Shown piece after piece: positions 8,075 through 16,831 of a stretch of DNA of 64,000 nt. Made by a program: the position numbers and the translations under genes. Each line of letters starts with the position of its first letter. The stretch's first letter is position 1. This DNA is from Martinezella multihospitum. GTDB lineage: Bacteria; Pseudomonadota; Alphaproteobacteria; Rhizobiales; Rhizobiaceae. Location: contig NZ_FMAG01000004.1 of NCBI RefSeq assembly GCF_900094585.1, positions 62,001 through 126,000 of the forward strand, in the 5' to 3' direction. The notes under the pieces were generated by a model that was not told where the DNA came from, ran no database searches, and was given only the letters and a program-made list of their open reading frames with translations.

Positions 8075-8949
8075 ACATGAGTGTCGCGATCCTCGACGTT
8101 CATCCGCCGGAACCCTCGGCGTACGAGCTCATGGGACAGGCACTTGCGCCGCATGTCCTGATTGGCATGCCGCATCTGACGCCGTCAGGTCTGTCGGAGA
8201 CCTGGACAATGAAGGAGCTCGGGCATCGCCACTGGCTGATGCTTGCACACCATCTCGGCATGGAGAATGCCGACTTTCGCACGTCAGATGGCGGCGAGGC
8301 CTATGCGGCGATCTGTGCGACCGCGCTGGAACATGCCCGCTTCGGCGAGGTGCGTGCCAATGACGTCTTGACGATCCACTCCGCGCTCTCGCCCGTCTCG
8401 CGCATGCAGATCGCGACGCGCCACCGGCTATCGACACGGGGGAGACTGGTCGGCGAGGTAGAACTGCTCTCCACCTTCGTTAGCCGCATGCGGGAGGGCG
8501 ACAACCACTCTATTGCCCGCGTTCCCCTGCCCGGCCTGACGGCGCCGGTTGCGGATAATGCCCTGGCAAGGACAGCCGCACTGCTGCGTGCCGGCACGCT
8601 GGAGACCCATTTCGGCTTGCCGGCCAAATCCGCTAAGGCCCTGTGCTACTTCCGCTTCGAGCCGGATGTGTTCCAGGAATTCAACGGTGCCGGGCTCTTC
8701 TACTTTGCCGAATTCCAGGCCCTTGCAGACCGTGCCTTCGGGCGATGGTTTTCGGAGCCTCCTCATGTTTCGAGGCGGGAACTCTTCTTTTCGGGGAATA
8801 TCCGTGCTGGCGACGTCGTGCGCGTAGAATTAATGGGACTTTCTCCGGATCGACGGCGATCCTTCTGCCTGTTGCAGCGGGAGGAGGATGGCAAGGTGAT
8901 CGGCAAGGCCTTCACCGAGTGGCACAGCCCACCCGCCAATTTGCGCTGA
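8071..8949 (+). CDS. LnmK-like (Pnap_2097 family) biosynthetic protein
   Basis: A 292-aa protein resembling LnmK, the bifunctional acyltransferase/decarboxylase of leinamycin biosynthesis, and the Pnap_2097 family of probable biosynthetic proteins with two hot-dog folds. Supporting segments are LTPSGLSETWTMKELGHRHW, the middle SRMQIATRHRLSTRGRL, and FNGAGLFYFAEFQALADRAF toward the C-terminus. It overlaps the flavoprotein stop by 4 bp and is the last gene of the sigma-54-driven operon. LnmK acts on methylmalonyl groups on an acyl carrier protein, yet I see no carrier protein or ketosynthase here, so the acyl substrate may be a CoA thioester. The assignment rests on motif recognition. Confidence 0.72.
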   Translation: MNMSVAILDVHPPEPSAYELMGQALAPHVLIGMPHLTPSGLSETWTMKELGHRHWLMLAHHLGMENADFRTSDGGEAYAAICATALEHARFGEVRANDVLTIHSALSPVSRMQIATRHRLSTRGRLVGEVELLSTFVSRMREGDNHSIARVPLPGLTAPVADNALARTAALLRAGTLETHFGLPAKSAKALCYFRFEPDVFQEFNGAGLFYFAEFQALADRAFGRWFSEPPHVSRRELFFSGNIRAGDVVRVELMGLSPDRRRSFCLLQREEDGKVIGKAFTEWHSPPANLR

Positions 8950-9212
8950 AAGTATTAACATTAGGCGGTATGTCACCCCGATTGAGACCGATTGTTGAGG
9001 CATCCATACCCTAGCGCTTCAAAGTCTCACCTTGTCGGCTGCAACCGTTCATGTTGATCTTATGACTGAGAAGAAAGGATCAACGCCGCCCTCCTGCACC
9101 ACCATTTCGTGTTTTTGGGTGGTATAGCTTTACGCTGGTGCATTGGAGGAAATGTGCTAGGCTTTCGCGATAACAACGCGTCAGAAAATGCAATCATGAT
9201 CTGGGAGGATTC

Positions 9213-9695
9213 ATGGTCGAGATATTTTCGAAGCGGGACGGACCTCGTCGCGAGGACGTCCAGATTAAACGCCTCATCGAGCAGAACCGCGGCGTGATAA
9301 CCAAGCTTGCCGACCAACTCAGCAATGGTCGTTATTCCCAATCCAAAAAGCCACGTTTGGCGCCCCAGGCACAGGGCCTGATCATCCATATCGGTCACAC
9401 GCCCGCGGCAGAAGCCAAGCCGGAACCCCAGATCAGGGTGACGCCCAACGGCCGTGTGGTCGCCGTCGACCTACATTCCGGCCGGCAGCTTTGGCATTTC
9501 GGTGACATTCGCGAAACCGGTAGCAGCAAGACCTTCACACTCGCTGTTGCCGGCAATCGCTATGTCGCACCCCTCGACGATGAGACGGCCGCCGCGCTTG
9601 CCGATATGGATGGCGTGACTATCGGTTCGTCTTACGATGCAAAAGAGCTTGTGGCCGATATCGGGCGGCGCCTCGACATCGGCTCTGAAGCCTAA
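9213..9695 (+). CDS. Uncharacterised 160-aa protein between nitrilase operon and its activator
   Basis: I do not recognise the family. The protein is soluble and starts at an ATG with a GGGAGGA site 6-12 nt upstream. The N-terminal 50 residues are basic and polar (RREDVQIKRLIEQ, SQSKKPRLAP). The rest alternates short beta-rich pieces (RVTPNGRVVAVDLHSGRQLW, FTLAVAGNRYVAPL) with a short acidic C-terminal helix. The segment VDLHSGRQLWHF resembles one beta-propeller blade, but there is only one. It lies 263 bp after the LnmK-like gene and 75 bp before the sigma-54 activator on the same strand, so it could be cotranscribed with the regulator. Confidence 0.65.
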   Translation: MVEIFSKRDGPRREDVQIKRLIEQNRGVITKLADQLSNGRYSQSKKPRLAPQAQGLIIHIGHTPAAEAKPEPQIRVTPNGRVVAVDLHSGRQLWHFGDIRETGSSKTFTLAVAGNRYVAPLDDETAAALADMDGVTIGSSYDAKELVADIGRRLDIGSEA

Positions 9696-9770
9696 TGGCA
9701 ATGTGCCCGATAACGCCAATATCGACTGTGAGGCGCCAGATCCTTTCCGAGTGGGGGATGTGAGAGCTGC

Positions 9771-11819
9771 ATGAAGCGGAATCTGCATGATATGAGCGAC
9801 ATTCCCTTGAGACGGTCACCGCAGGTGCCGGCATTTGTGCCAGGCGGTGCCTTGATACGGTCCGACTATGATGAGGTTGGCGTGACCCGCGCCTGGGAAA
9901 GCCTTTTGGAGGGTAGATATAAGACCAGGCGCCAATCTCTGCCGGTGCGCTCGACCATCCACGACTCTTGGTCACGCTGTGCCAAAGGCGGTATCGATGC
10001 GCAGCGCAACGAGGCGCCGATCGAGACAGACCGGGATGCTGTCGAGGCGCTGACGCGTGGTAGTTCGGAGCTGCTGGAAGCTGCCGCACATCCTTTTTCG
10101 ACGATCGGCCGAATGCTCGACGGAACAGGCGCCATGCTTGTCCTGGCCGATAACGACGGTGTTCTGATTGATGTCATCGGCGACAAGAGAACCATTTTTG
10201 ACGGCATGGACATCCATCTCGGTGTCGGCGGAAAATGGACCGAGGAGGTTGTCGGGACCAATGGCATCGGCACGGCCCTTTGGACCGGAGAGCCGGTCTT
10301 CGTCCACGCCGCTGAGCATTTCTGTGCGGGCATCAAGAGCTGGACCTGTGCCGGGGCACCGATCCGTGATCCTTTTGACGGCAAGATCATCGGTGTCGTC
10401 GATCTTTCGGGGCACCCAGATATTTTCCGCCCCCATAATATCGCACTGGTTGCGGCGGCGGCGCGCGAGATAGAAAGAGCACTGGCCGACTCGCAGATCA
10501 CAGAACGAATGCGGCTGCTTGAGGCCTTCATTGCGTCCGCCAATAATTACCGTGCAACTGACGGCCTCTTGATCATCGACCGACAGGGCAGGGCAATCTA
10601 CCACAACAACGTGCCGCTGCTCGAGGGCCGCCGATTTGGCGAAGGCAGTTTGAACTGTTGGTCGCCGGAGCTCACCGGCTCCGGCTTTCTCGACACGGTT
10701 GCGACGAGCCTTCCGGAGGCGATGCGCGACTGCGATGTCTGCCCGCTGGAACTTGACGGCGATATTCGCGGGGCGGCGGTGGTATTTTCGAAAAACGCGA
10801 GCAGGCGAATTGTATCGCTCAATAGCCGCGCTTCGGACCGACAGAAGGAGGCGTGTGCTCATATCGTCGGTGAAAGCGACAAACTTTGTGCGGCAGTCGA
10901 CATAGCCTGCCGCGTTGCCGAGACGCAGGACGTGACGTCGCTGCTGATCGAAGGGGAGACCGGTGTCGGCAAGGAGCTTTTTGCACGCCTCATTCATGCC
11001 GGTAGCCGAAAGTCCGGCAGCAGCCCGTTCATCGCGCTCAATTGCGGTGCGGTGACAAAAGAATTGTTCGGCAGCGAGCTGTTTGGCCATGTGTCCGGCG
11101 CCTTCACCGGCGCGTCCCGCGAGGGTAAGGCAGGCGTCTTCGAACTCGCCGATGGCGGGGTGCTGAGCCTTGATGAAATTGGGGAAATGCCGCTGGATAT
11201 CCAGCCATTTCTGCTGCGCGTGCTTGAGGAGCGTGTCGTGCATCGTCTTGGGGACAGTCGCTCAAGGCCAGTCGATGTAAGACTTGTTGCCTCCACCAAT
11301 CGCGATCTCAAGCAGGAGGTCGCCGCCGGCCGTTTCCGGCGCGATCTGTACTACCGGATTAGCACCGTGACGATCCACGTACCGCCCTTGAGAGAGCGTG
11401 GGAACGACTGTCTGCTGCTGCTTGATCACTTCAACCACAAACTGGCCGAGCGAAGGGGCACATCTTCGCTGCGGTTCACGAACGAGGCACTCGATACGAT
11501 GCTGGCCTATCGTTGGCCAGGTAATGTGCGAGAGCTGCGAAACCTTGTTGAACGTCTGCATCTTTTAGCCCGCCACCGCCTGGTCGGCGTCGATGATTTG
11601 CCGGCTGAAATGGTCATGCGGGCGCCGACCGGCAGCGACGCTTCCATTGAGGCCGGAAGCCAAGTGCTCAGCTTTGCCGCGGCCGAACGGCAGGCCATCA
11701 TGAGTGCATTGTCGGTCGAACACGGCAATCTGAGCAAAGTCGCGCATCGACTCGGAATATCGCGACCCACCCTCTATCGGAAAATGGAGCAGTTCGGGAT
11801 CAAGCGTAGCTACGCCTGA
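9771..11819 (+). CDS. Sigma-54-dependent activator, AcoR-like (GAF-AAA+-Fis)
   Basis: This 682-aa bacterial enhancer-binding protein has a GAF-like sensor at about residues 95-240 (VGTNGIGTALWTGEPV, DLSGHPDIFR), an intervening segment with several cysteines (C296, C321, C324), and an AAA+ domain with Walker A GETGVGKE (395-402), the sigma-54 contact loop GAFTGA (443-448) intact, Walker B GGVLSLDE and the arginine region RRDLYYR. A Fis-type helix-turn-helix ends the protein (GNLSKVAHRLGISRPTLYRK). The layout is that of AcoR/AcxR/MimR-type activators that sense small metabolites. It most likely drives the consensus sigma-54 promoter at 1126 and could also act on 22544; which one it prefers is inference. 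Confidence 0.92.
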   Translation: MKRNLHDMSDIPLRRSPQVPAFVPGGALIRSDYDEVGVTRAWESLLEGRYKTRRQSLPVRSTIHDSWSRCAKGGIDAQRNEAPIETDRDAVEALTRGSSELLEAAAHPFSTIGRMLDGTGAMLVLADNDGVLIDVIGDKRTIFDGMDIHLGVGGKWTEEVVGTNGIGTALWTGEPVFVHAAEHFCAGIKSWTCAGAPIRDPFDGKIIGVVDLSGHPDIFRPHNIALVAAAAREIERALADSQITERMRLLEAFIASANNYRATDGLLIIDRQGRAIYHNNVPLLEGRRFGEGSLNCWSPELTGSGFLDTVATSLPEAMRDCDVCPLELDGDIRGAAVVFSKNASRRIVSLNSRASDRQKEACAHIVGESDKLCAAVDIACRVAETQDVTSLLIEGETGVGKELFARLIHAGSRKSGSSPFIALNCGAVTKELFGSELFGHVSGAFTGASREGKAGVFELADGGVLSLDEIGEMPLDIQPFLLRVLEERVVHRLGDSRSRPVDVRLVASTNRDLKQEVAAGRFRRDLYYRISTVTIHVPPLRERGNDCLLLLDHFNHKLAERRGTSSLRFTNEALDTMLAYRWPGNVRELRNLVERLHLLARHRLVGVDDLPAEMVMRAPTGSDASIEAGSQVLSFAAAERQAIMSALSVEHGNLSKVAHRLGISRPTLYRKMEQFGIKRSYA

Positions 11820-11862
11820 AACAAAAGGCCCGCATCGCCGAATAATGTCAGCAACTGCTAGT

Positions 11863-11895
11863 GCATGATGACGATTTGGAGAAAAGTCATCATGC
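11863..11895. repeat. Palindromic element between activator and katG 3' ends
   Basis: A perfect 10-bp inverted repeat, GCATGATGAC at 11863-11872 and GTCATCATGC at 11886-11895, separated by 13 bases. It lies between two convergent genes and has the GCATGATG...CATCATGC form common in rhizobial intergenic palindromes. It could end transcription from both sides, although no clear T-run follows on either strand. Confidence 0.5.
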
Positions 11896-11919
11896 TCCAG
11901 AGATCGACCGATCTTGACT

Positions 11920-14118
11920 TCAAGCGATGTCGAAGCGGTCGGCATTCATGACCTTGGTCCAGGCCGCGACGAAGTCCTGCACGAACTTCTTCTCGGCATC
12001 GGCCTGACCGTAGACTTCGGCGATCGCGCGCAGCTGCGAGTTGGAGCCGAAGACGAGATCGGCACGCGTCGCGGTCCACTTGACATCGCCGGTTGCCCGG
12101 TCACGGCCTTCGAAGACGTCCTTGGCGTCGGAGACGGCCTTCCACTCCGTGCCCATGTCGAGCAGGTTCACGAAGAAGTCGTTGGTCAGCGTTTCCGGAT
12201 GCTTGGTGAAGACGCCGTGCTGGCTCTGGCCGACATTGGCGTTCAGCGCACGCAGACCACCGATGAGGGCGGTCATTTCCGGAGCCGTCAGCGTCAGCAG
12301 TTGCGCCTTGTCGATCAGCAGCTCTTCGGAAGAGACCGTGTAGTCCTGCCGCTGATAGTTGCGGAAGCCGTCGACGATCGGCTCGAGAACGGCGAAGGCC
12401 TCGACATCGGTCTGCTCCTGCGTCGCATCGGTACGGCCGGGAGCGAAGGGAACGGCCACGTCATGACCGGCCTTCTTCGCAGCCTGCTCGATGGCAACGG
12501 AGCCGCCGAGCACGATGAGGTCGGCAAACGATACCGTCTTGCCGCCGGTCTGGGCATCGTTGAACTTCTTCTGGATGCCTTCGAGCTTCTGCAGCACGGA
12601 TGCGAGCTGGGCCGGCTGGTTGGCCTCCCAATCCTTCTGCGGTGCAAGACGGATGCGAGCGCCGTTTGCGCCGCCGCGTTTGTCGGAGCCGCGGAAGGTC
12701 GAGGCCGAAGCCCAGGCGGTGGAAACCAGCTGCGGGATGGTGAGACCCGATGCAGCGATCTCGGCCTTGAGAGCTGCGACATCGTTCACATCGATCGATG
12801 CGCGACCGGCAGCCGGGATCGGATCCTGCCAGATGAGCTCTTCGCTCGGCACTTCCGGACCGAGGTAGCGGACGCGCGGCCCCATGTCGCGATGGGTCAG
12901 CTTGAACCAGGCGCGGGCAAAGGCATCGGCGAACTCATCCGGGTTTTCGAAGAAGCGGCGAGAGATCTTCTCATAGGCCGGGTCGAAGCGGAGCGCGAGG
13001 TCGGTCGTCAGCATGGATGGAGCATGCCGCTTGGACTTGTCATGTGCATCCGGGATCGAGCCGGCGCCGGCGCCGTGCTTCGGTACCCACTGATGGGCGC
13101 CAGCCGGGCTCTTCGTCAGTTCCCATTCGTAACCGAACAGGTTCCAGAAGAAGTTGTTGCTCCACTTGGTCGGCGTCGAGGTCCAGGTGACTTCGAGACC
13201 GCTGCCGATCGCATCGCCGCCCTTGCCGCTGCCGAAGCTGTTCTTCCAGCCGAGGCCCTGTTCTTCGATGCCGGCTGCTTCCGGCTCGGGGCCGACATGG
13301 GCTGCATCACCCGCACCATGGGTCTTGCCGAAGGTGTGGCCGCCGGCAATGAGGGCGACGGTTTCTTCGTCGTTCATGGCCATGCGGGCGAAGGTTTCGC
13401 GGATGTCGCGAGCAGCAGCCAGCGGGTCCGGATTGCCGTTCGGTCCCTCAGGATTGACGTAGATGAGGCCCATCTGCACGGCGGCAAGCGGGTTTTCCAG
13501 ATCGCGGTCGCCGGAGTAGCGCTTGTCGGCGAGCCAGGTGTCTTCCGCACCCCAGTAGATGTCTTCTTCGGGTTCCCAGACGTCTTCGCGACCGCCGCCG
13601 AAGCCGAAGGTCTTGAAGCCCATGGATTCCAGTGCGACGTTGCCGGTGAGGATCAGGAGGTCGGCCCAGGAGATGCTGTTGCCGTACTTCTGCTTGATCG
13701 GCCAGAGCAGGCGGCGAGCCTTGTCGAGGTTGACGTTATCCGGCCAGCTGTTGAGCGGCGCGAAACGCTGCGTGCCGGAGGAGGCGCCGCCGCGGCCGTC
13801 GCCGGTGCGGTAGGTGCCGGCGCTATGCCAGGCCATGCGGATGAAGAGCGGGCCGTAATGGCCGAAGTCGGCCGGCCACCATTCCTGCGAATCCGTCATA
13901 AGGGCGGTGAGGTCCTTCTTCAGGGCGTCCAGATCGAGCTTCCTGAATTCCTCGGCGTAGTTGAACGCCTTGCCCATCGGGCTGGATAGCGCCGTGTTCT
14001 GGTGAAGAATCCGAAGGTTCAGCTGATTCGGCCACCAGTCACGGTTCGAACGGGCCGAAACGCTCGTGTTCCCATGCGGAAACGGACACTTGCCTATGAT
14101 GTCAGTTTTTTGGTCCAT
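11920..14118 (-). CDS. katG: Catalase-peroxidase
   Basis: A 732-aa bifunctional heme enzyme that dismutates hydrogen peroxide and acts as a peroxidase. The distal pocket RMAWHSAGTYR shows Arg94, Trp97 and His98; the proximal histidine is in IAGGHTFGKTHGAG; the Tyr of the Met-Tyr-Trp adduct is in MGLIYVNPEGPNG, and the downstream ARMAMNDEE provides the Met. The second, non-catalytic domain is present, so the length is full. The start has an AAGGAGAAGG site. It lies downstream of the groEL end of the monooxygenase operon on the same strand, separated by 200 bp with a hairpin, so it is probably an independent unit. Its proximity may reflect peroxide formed by uncoupled monooxygenase turnover. 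No oxyR is seen nearby. Confidence 0.97.
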   Translation of the reverse strand: MDQKTDIIGKCPFPHGNTSVSARSNRDWWPNQLNLRILHQNTALSSPMGKAFNYAEEFRKLDLDALKKDLTALMTDSQEWWPADFGHYGPLFIRMAWHSAGTYRTGDGRGGASSGTQRFAPLNSWPDNVNLDKARRLLWPIKQKYGNSISWADLLILTGNVALESMGFKTFGFGGGREDVWEPEEDIYWGAEDTWLADKRYSGDRDLENPLAAVQMGLIYVNPEGPNGNPDPLAAARDIRETFARMAMNDEETVALIAGGHTFGKTHGAGDAAHVGPEPEAAGIEEQGLGWKNSFGSGKGGDAIGSGLEVTWTSTPTKWSNNFFWNLFGYEWELTKSPAGAHQWVPKHGAGAGSIPDAHDKSKRHAPSMLTTDLALRFDPAYEKISRRFFENPDEFADAFARAWFKLTHRDMGPRVRYLGPEVPSEELIWQDPIPAAGRASIDVNDVAALKAEIAASGLTIPQLVSTAWASASTFRGSDKRGGANGARIRLAPQKDWEANQPAQLASVLQKLEGIQKKFNDAQTGGKTVSFADLIVLGGSVAIEQAAKKAGHDVAVPFAPGRTDATQEQTDVEAFAVLEPIVDGFRNYQRQDYTVSSEELLIDKAQLLTLTAPEMTALIGGLRALNANVGQSQHGVFTKHPETLTNDFFVNLLDMGTEWKAVSDAKDVFEGRDRATGDVKWTATRADLVFGSNSQLRAIAEVYGQADAEKKFVQDFVAAWTKVMNADRFDIA

Positions 14119-14234
14119 TACCTTCTCCTTGTCGTTTCAGAGTGCTATTCCTCGAAAGGCATCGTTGGGTCCTGTCGAGAAGCTTTACAGGCGGCTTGCC
14201 GCGTCGTGGGAGACGCAGATATCCTGCGACGTGT

Positions 14235-14258
14235 CAGCTGGCTGTGATCAGCCAGCTG
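14235..14258 (-). terminator. Stem-loop after the groEL gene, probable end of monooxygenase operon
   Basis: A perfect 10-bp stem, CAGCTGGCTG with CAGCCAGCTG, around a 4-base loop, 61 bp past the groEL stop and before katG. No run of T follows on the minus strand, so a classic intrinsic terminator is not proven; it may act with Rho or stabilise the message end. Confidence 0.5.
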
Positions 14259-14318
14259 GTTCATGATTGTGATCCCAATGTGCGGATGCGGCCGGGCGCC
14301 TCTCAGGACCGGCTGCGG

Positions 14319-15953
14319 TTAAGCTCGTCCCAGTCGCTCCGCCCCACCGCCCAGCGCAGGCCCGGCCGTCGGGTCCGGCTCACCCTCCTCGAGATCGCCG
14401 ATCAGCGTTTCCGTCGTCAGAATGAGCTTCGCGACCGATGCTGCGTTGCGCAGCGCCGTATAGGTGACGCGCACCGGATCGATGATGCCGGCCTCGATCA
14501 TGTTCTCATATTTGCCCGTCGAGGCGTTGTAGCCATGACCGCCGTTGACGCGGGTGACCTCTGCAATGATCGCCGCCGGATCGGCGCCAGCATTGATGGC
14601 AATGCGCGAAAGCGGCCGCGTCAATACGGATTTGACGAGGCGCACCCCTTCCGCCGCGTCGCCGCTGACCGTTTGCAGGACTTCGTCCAGAACCGAGGCG
14701 ACCTGAGCGAGCGCCGAACCGCCCCCGGCGACGACGCCTTCCTCCACCGCTGCGCGCACGGCATGCAGGGAATCTTCGATGAGCTGGATGGTGCGCTTCT
14801 GCTCGACGGGTGTCACCCCGCCGGCATAGATCACCGCCGTACCGCCGGAAAGCTTGGCGAGCCGCTCGCGCAGCTTGTCCTGCTCGATATTGGGTGGTGC
14901 CACGTCGAACTGACGTTGAACCTGTGCTCGCCGCGCGGCAATCGCCGCCGGATCACCGCCGCCGCGGATGATCGTGGTGTAGGTGGAACTGGTTCTCACG
15001 CGCTCGGCCGAACCGAGATCTTTGGCGGCAATGTCTTCCAGGCGACCGCCGAGATCGCGCGCGATGACCCGGCCGCCCGTCAAGATCGCCAGATCCTCCA
15101 TCAGCGCCTTCCGCCAATGGCCGTATTCCGGGGGATGTATGACCAGATATTTGCCGGCACCCTCCTTGCCCAGCAAGGTCACGATGGTTTCGGGTGACAT
15201 CTCTTCTGCAAGGATCAGCAACGGCCGGTCCGCCGCATCGGCGATGCGGCGGGCGGCATCGAGGGAGGACGGGTCCTTGATCTTGAGATCGGTCATCAGA
15301 ATGAGCGGGCGTTCCAGGACGGCCTCCATCTTCTCCTGATCCGTGACCATGTGATGCGAAAGGTAACCGCGATCGAATGACATTCCTTCGACCACGTCCA
15401 GCGTGGTGTCGGTCGTCACGCTGAAATCGGTGGTGATGACGCCCTCCGTACCTACCCGTTCGTACGCTTCGGCGACAAGTGCGCCGAGCTTTGGATCGGT
15501 GGCGGCGATATTGGCGACCGCTGACAGCACGCCATTGCCCTTGCCAGGCGTGGCCCTGTTTCTCAAAACCTCGACGATCTTCTCCACTGCAAGATCGATG
15601 CCCTTGCAGAGATCCACGGATTTTGCGCCTCGCTCATTGGCTGCTATTCCTTCCTGTACCAGCGCATTGGCGAGCACGATAGCAGTCGTCGTGCCGTCAC
15701 CGGCGATCTCGTTCGTCTGCATAGAGACTTCTCGGACGACTTGTGCGCCCATGTTTTCGAACCGATCGGACAATTCGATTTCCGAGGCGATACTGACGCC
15801 GTCGCGCGTGACCAGCGGCGTGCCGATTGGACGGTCGATCATGGCGTTCATTCCCCGCGGTCCGAGCGTGGGCTCGACCGCGGCGGCCAGTCGTCCGACG
15901 CCCCGGGCAAGCGCGCGCCGTGCTTCGGAATTGTGTAGCATCAGTTTCGGCAT
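14319..15953 (-). CDS. mimG: GroEL-type chaperonin dedicated to the monooxygenase (MimG-like)
   Basis: A 544-aa group I chaperonin subunit. It keeps the ATPase core (VEPTLGPRGMNAMID, TRDGVSIASEIEL, AGDGTTTAIVLANAL and VEEGVVAGGGSALAQV) but is strongly diverged from housekeeping GroEL and ends GGGAERLGRA, without the Gly-Gly-Met tail. No groES lies beside it. In mycobacteria a similar GroEL homolog, MimG, is needed to fold the large subunit of the MimABCD monooxygenase; its position as the last gene of the mim operon supports the same role here. It lies 63 bp after the DUF59 gene. The start ATG has a GGAGGAGG site. Client specificity is inferred from context. Confidence 0.9.
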   Translation of the reverse strand: MPKLMLHNSEARRALARGVGRLAAAVEPTLGPRGMNAMIDRPIGTPLVTRDGVSIASEIELSDRFENMGAQVVREVSMQTNEIAGDGTTTAIVLANALVQEGIAANERGAKSVDLCKGIDLAVEKIVEVLRNRATPGKGNGVLSAVANIAATDPKLGALVAEAYERVGTEGVITTDFSVTTDTTLDVVEGMSFDRGYLSHHMVTDQEKMEAVLERPLILMTDLKIKDPSSLDAARRIADAADRPLLILAEEMSPETIVTLLGKEGAGKYLVIHPPEYGHWRKALMEDLAILTGGRVIARDLGGRLEDIAAKDLGSAERVRTSSTYTTIIRGGGDPAAIAARRAQVQRQFDVAPPNIEQDKLRERLAKLSGGTAVIYAGGVTPVEQKRTIQLIEDSLHAVRAAVEEGVVAGGGSALAQVASVLDEVLQTVSGDAAEGVRLVKSVLTRPLSRIAINAGADPAAIIAEVTRVNGGHGYNASTGKYENMIEAGIIDPVRVTYTALRNAASVAKLILTTETLIGDLEEGEPDPTAGPALGGGAERLGRA

Positions 15954-16016
15954 GACTCCTCCTCCTTCCGCCTTGACGGCGGTTTCTCTCCCGGGTCTTT
16001 CCGGTAGGCTGTGATC

Positions 16017-16826
16017 TTAGTGGTCGGTCGTGGGCGATGGTGCGGTGGGCGCGGGAACGCGCCCGACGATGAAATCGACTAGCGTCGGCTCGCCGTTGAC
16101 GATTTCCATCTCCTTGTATCGTGTCTGCTTCAGCCCGCGACAAAGCGCGCCGTTGAACTCCATGTTGATGCGCACGCTGCGCAGATCGGCAAGATGAGCG
16201 GCTAGCCCATCCGCTTCGACCGTTCTGCTGTCCCAATCGACGATCGCATTGTCATGTGAGCGCAAGTCGGGCCGGCGTGAGAGCAGAGCTTCGCGATAGC
16301 GGCGCCCGCGTTTGGCCGTCTCGTCGTCCCCTGCATAGAGGGCGTCCAGATCCGTAAGCCGCATGCCGACGATCTCCCTGTCGGAAAGTCCGGTAGCCCG
16401 AAGGTCGAGGATCACGGCCTCCTGCCGTCGCTTGAAGGCCTTCTGCCGGAATTTCTCCCTGACCTCTTCGAGACTGGTTTCATCGGCGAGAGACCTGAAA
16501 ATCTCGGCAAAGTTCCGGCCGTCTGCAATGCCCTTGTTTACCTCCTCGGCGAACATGTGGTCATGCAGAGTGATGCGGTACGCTGGAGACCAGGACAGTG
16601 CCTCGAGTGCGATCTTGAGATCTTCCAGCATGAGGAAGGCAAAATTGGGCGAGCACCAATAGGTCGGCAGACGAAAATCCACCTCGACCCGACCATCGCC
16701 CAGAATTTCAGCTCGTTCGACGAAGCCCATCTCGGTCACGGGTTCGTCGAGCTCGGGGTCGTTGACCGTTCCTAGGCGCCGCCAGAGTTCCCCCTGGCGG
16801 CGTTCTGACAGAGTGGCGGAGGTCAT
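16017..16826 (-). CDS. DUF59 (MIP18/PaaD-like) metal-sulfur assembly family protein of monooxygenase operon
   Basis: A 269-aa protein with an N-terminal DUF59 domain at about residues 10-85 (LWRRLGTVNDPELDEPVTEM, VDFRLPTYWCSPNFAFLML), including the Cys58 that is conserved in this position. The remaining 180 residues are helical and charged, with no family I can name; the segment TGLSDREIVGMRLTDLDALY recalls an HTH-like fold. DUF59 proteins assist iron-sulfur or metal-centre assembly, and this two-domain form regularly accompanies propane/acetone-type monooxygenases. Loading of diiron or the reductase cluster is a fair guess. The ATG at 16826 is 5 bp from the amidohydrolase stop; a much longer upstream frame overlaps that gene and is rejected. 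Confidence 0.82.
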   Translation of the reverse strand: MTSATLSERRQGELWRRLGTVNDPELDEPVTEMGFVERAEILGDGRVEVDFRLPTYWCSPNFAFLMLEDLKIALEALSWSPAYRITLHDHMFAEEVNKGIADGRNFAEIFRSLADETSLEEVREKFRQKAFKRRQEAVILDLRATGLSDREIVGMRLTDLDALYAGDDETAKRGRRYREALLSRRPDLRSHDNAIVDWDSRTVEADGLAAHLADLRSVRINMEFNGALCRGLKQTRYKEMEIVNGEPTLVDFIVGRVPAPTAPSPTTDH

Positions 16827-16831
16827 GTCGC

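Noticed and set aside
11914..13989. Long open frame (691 codons) on the plus strand opposite katG
   Set aside because: It mirrors the codon-biased katG gene; its translation has no domain and katG is unambiguous.
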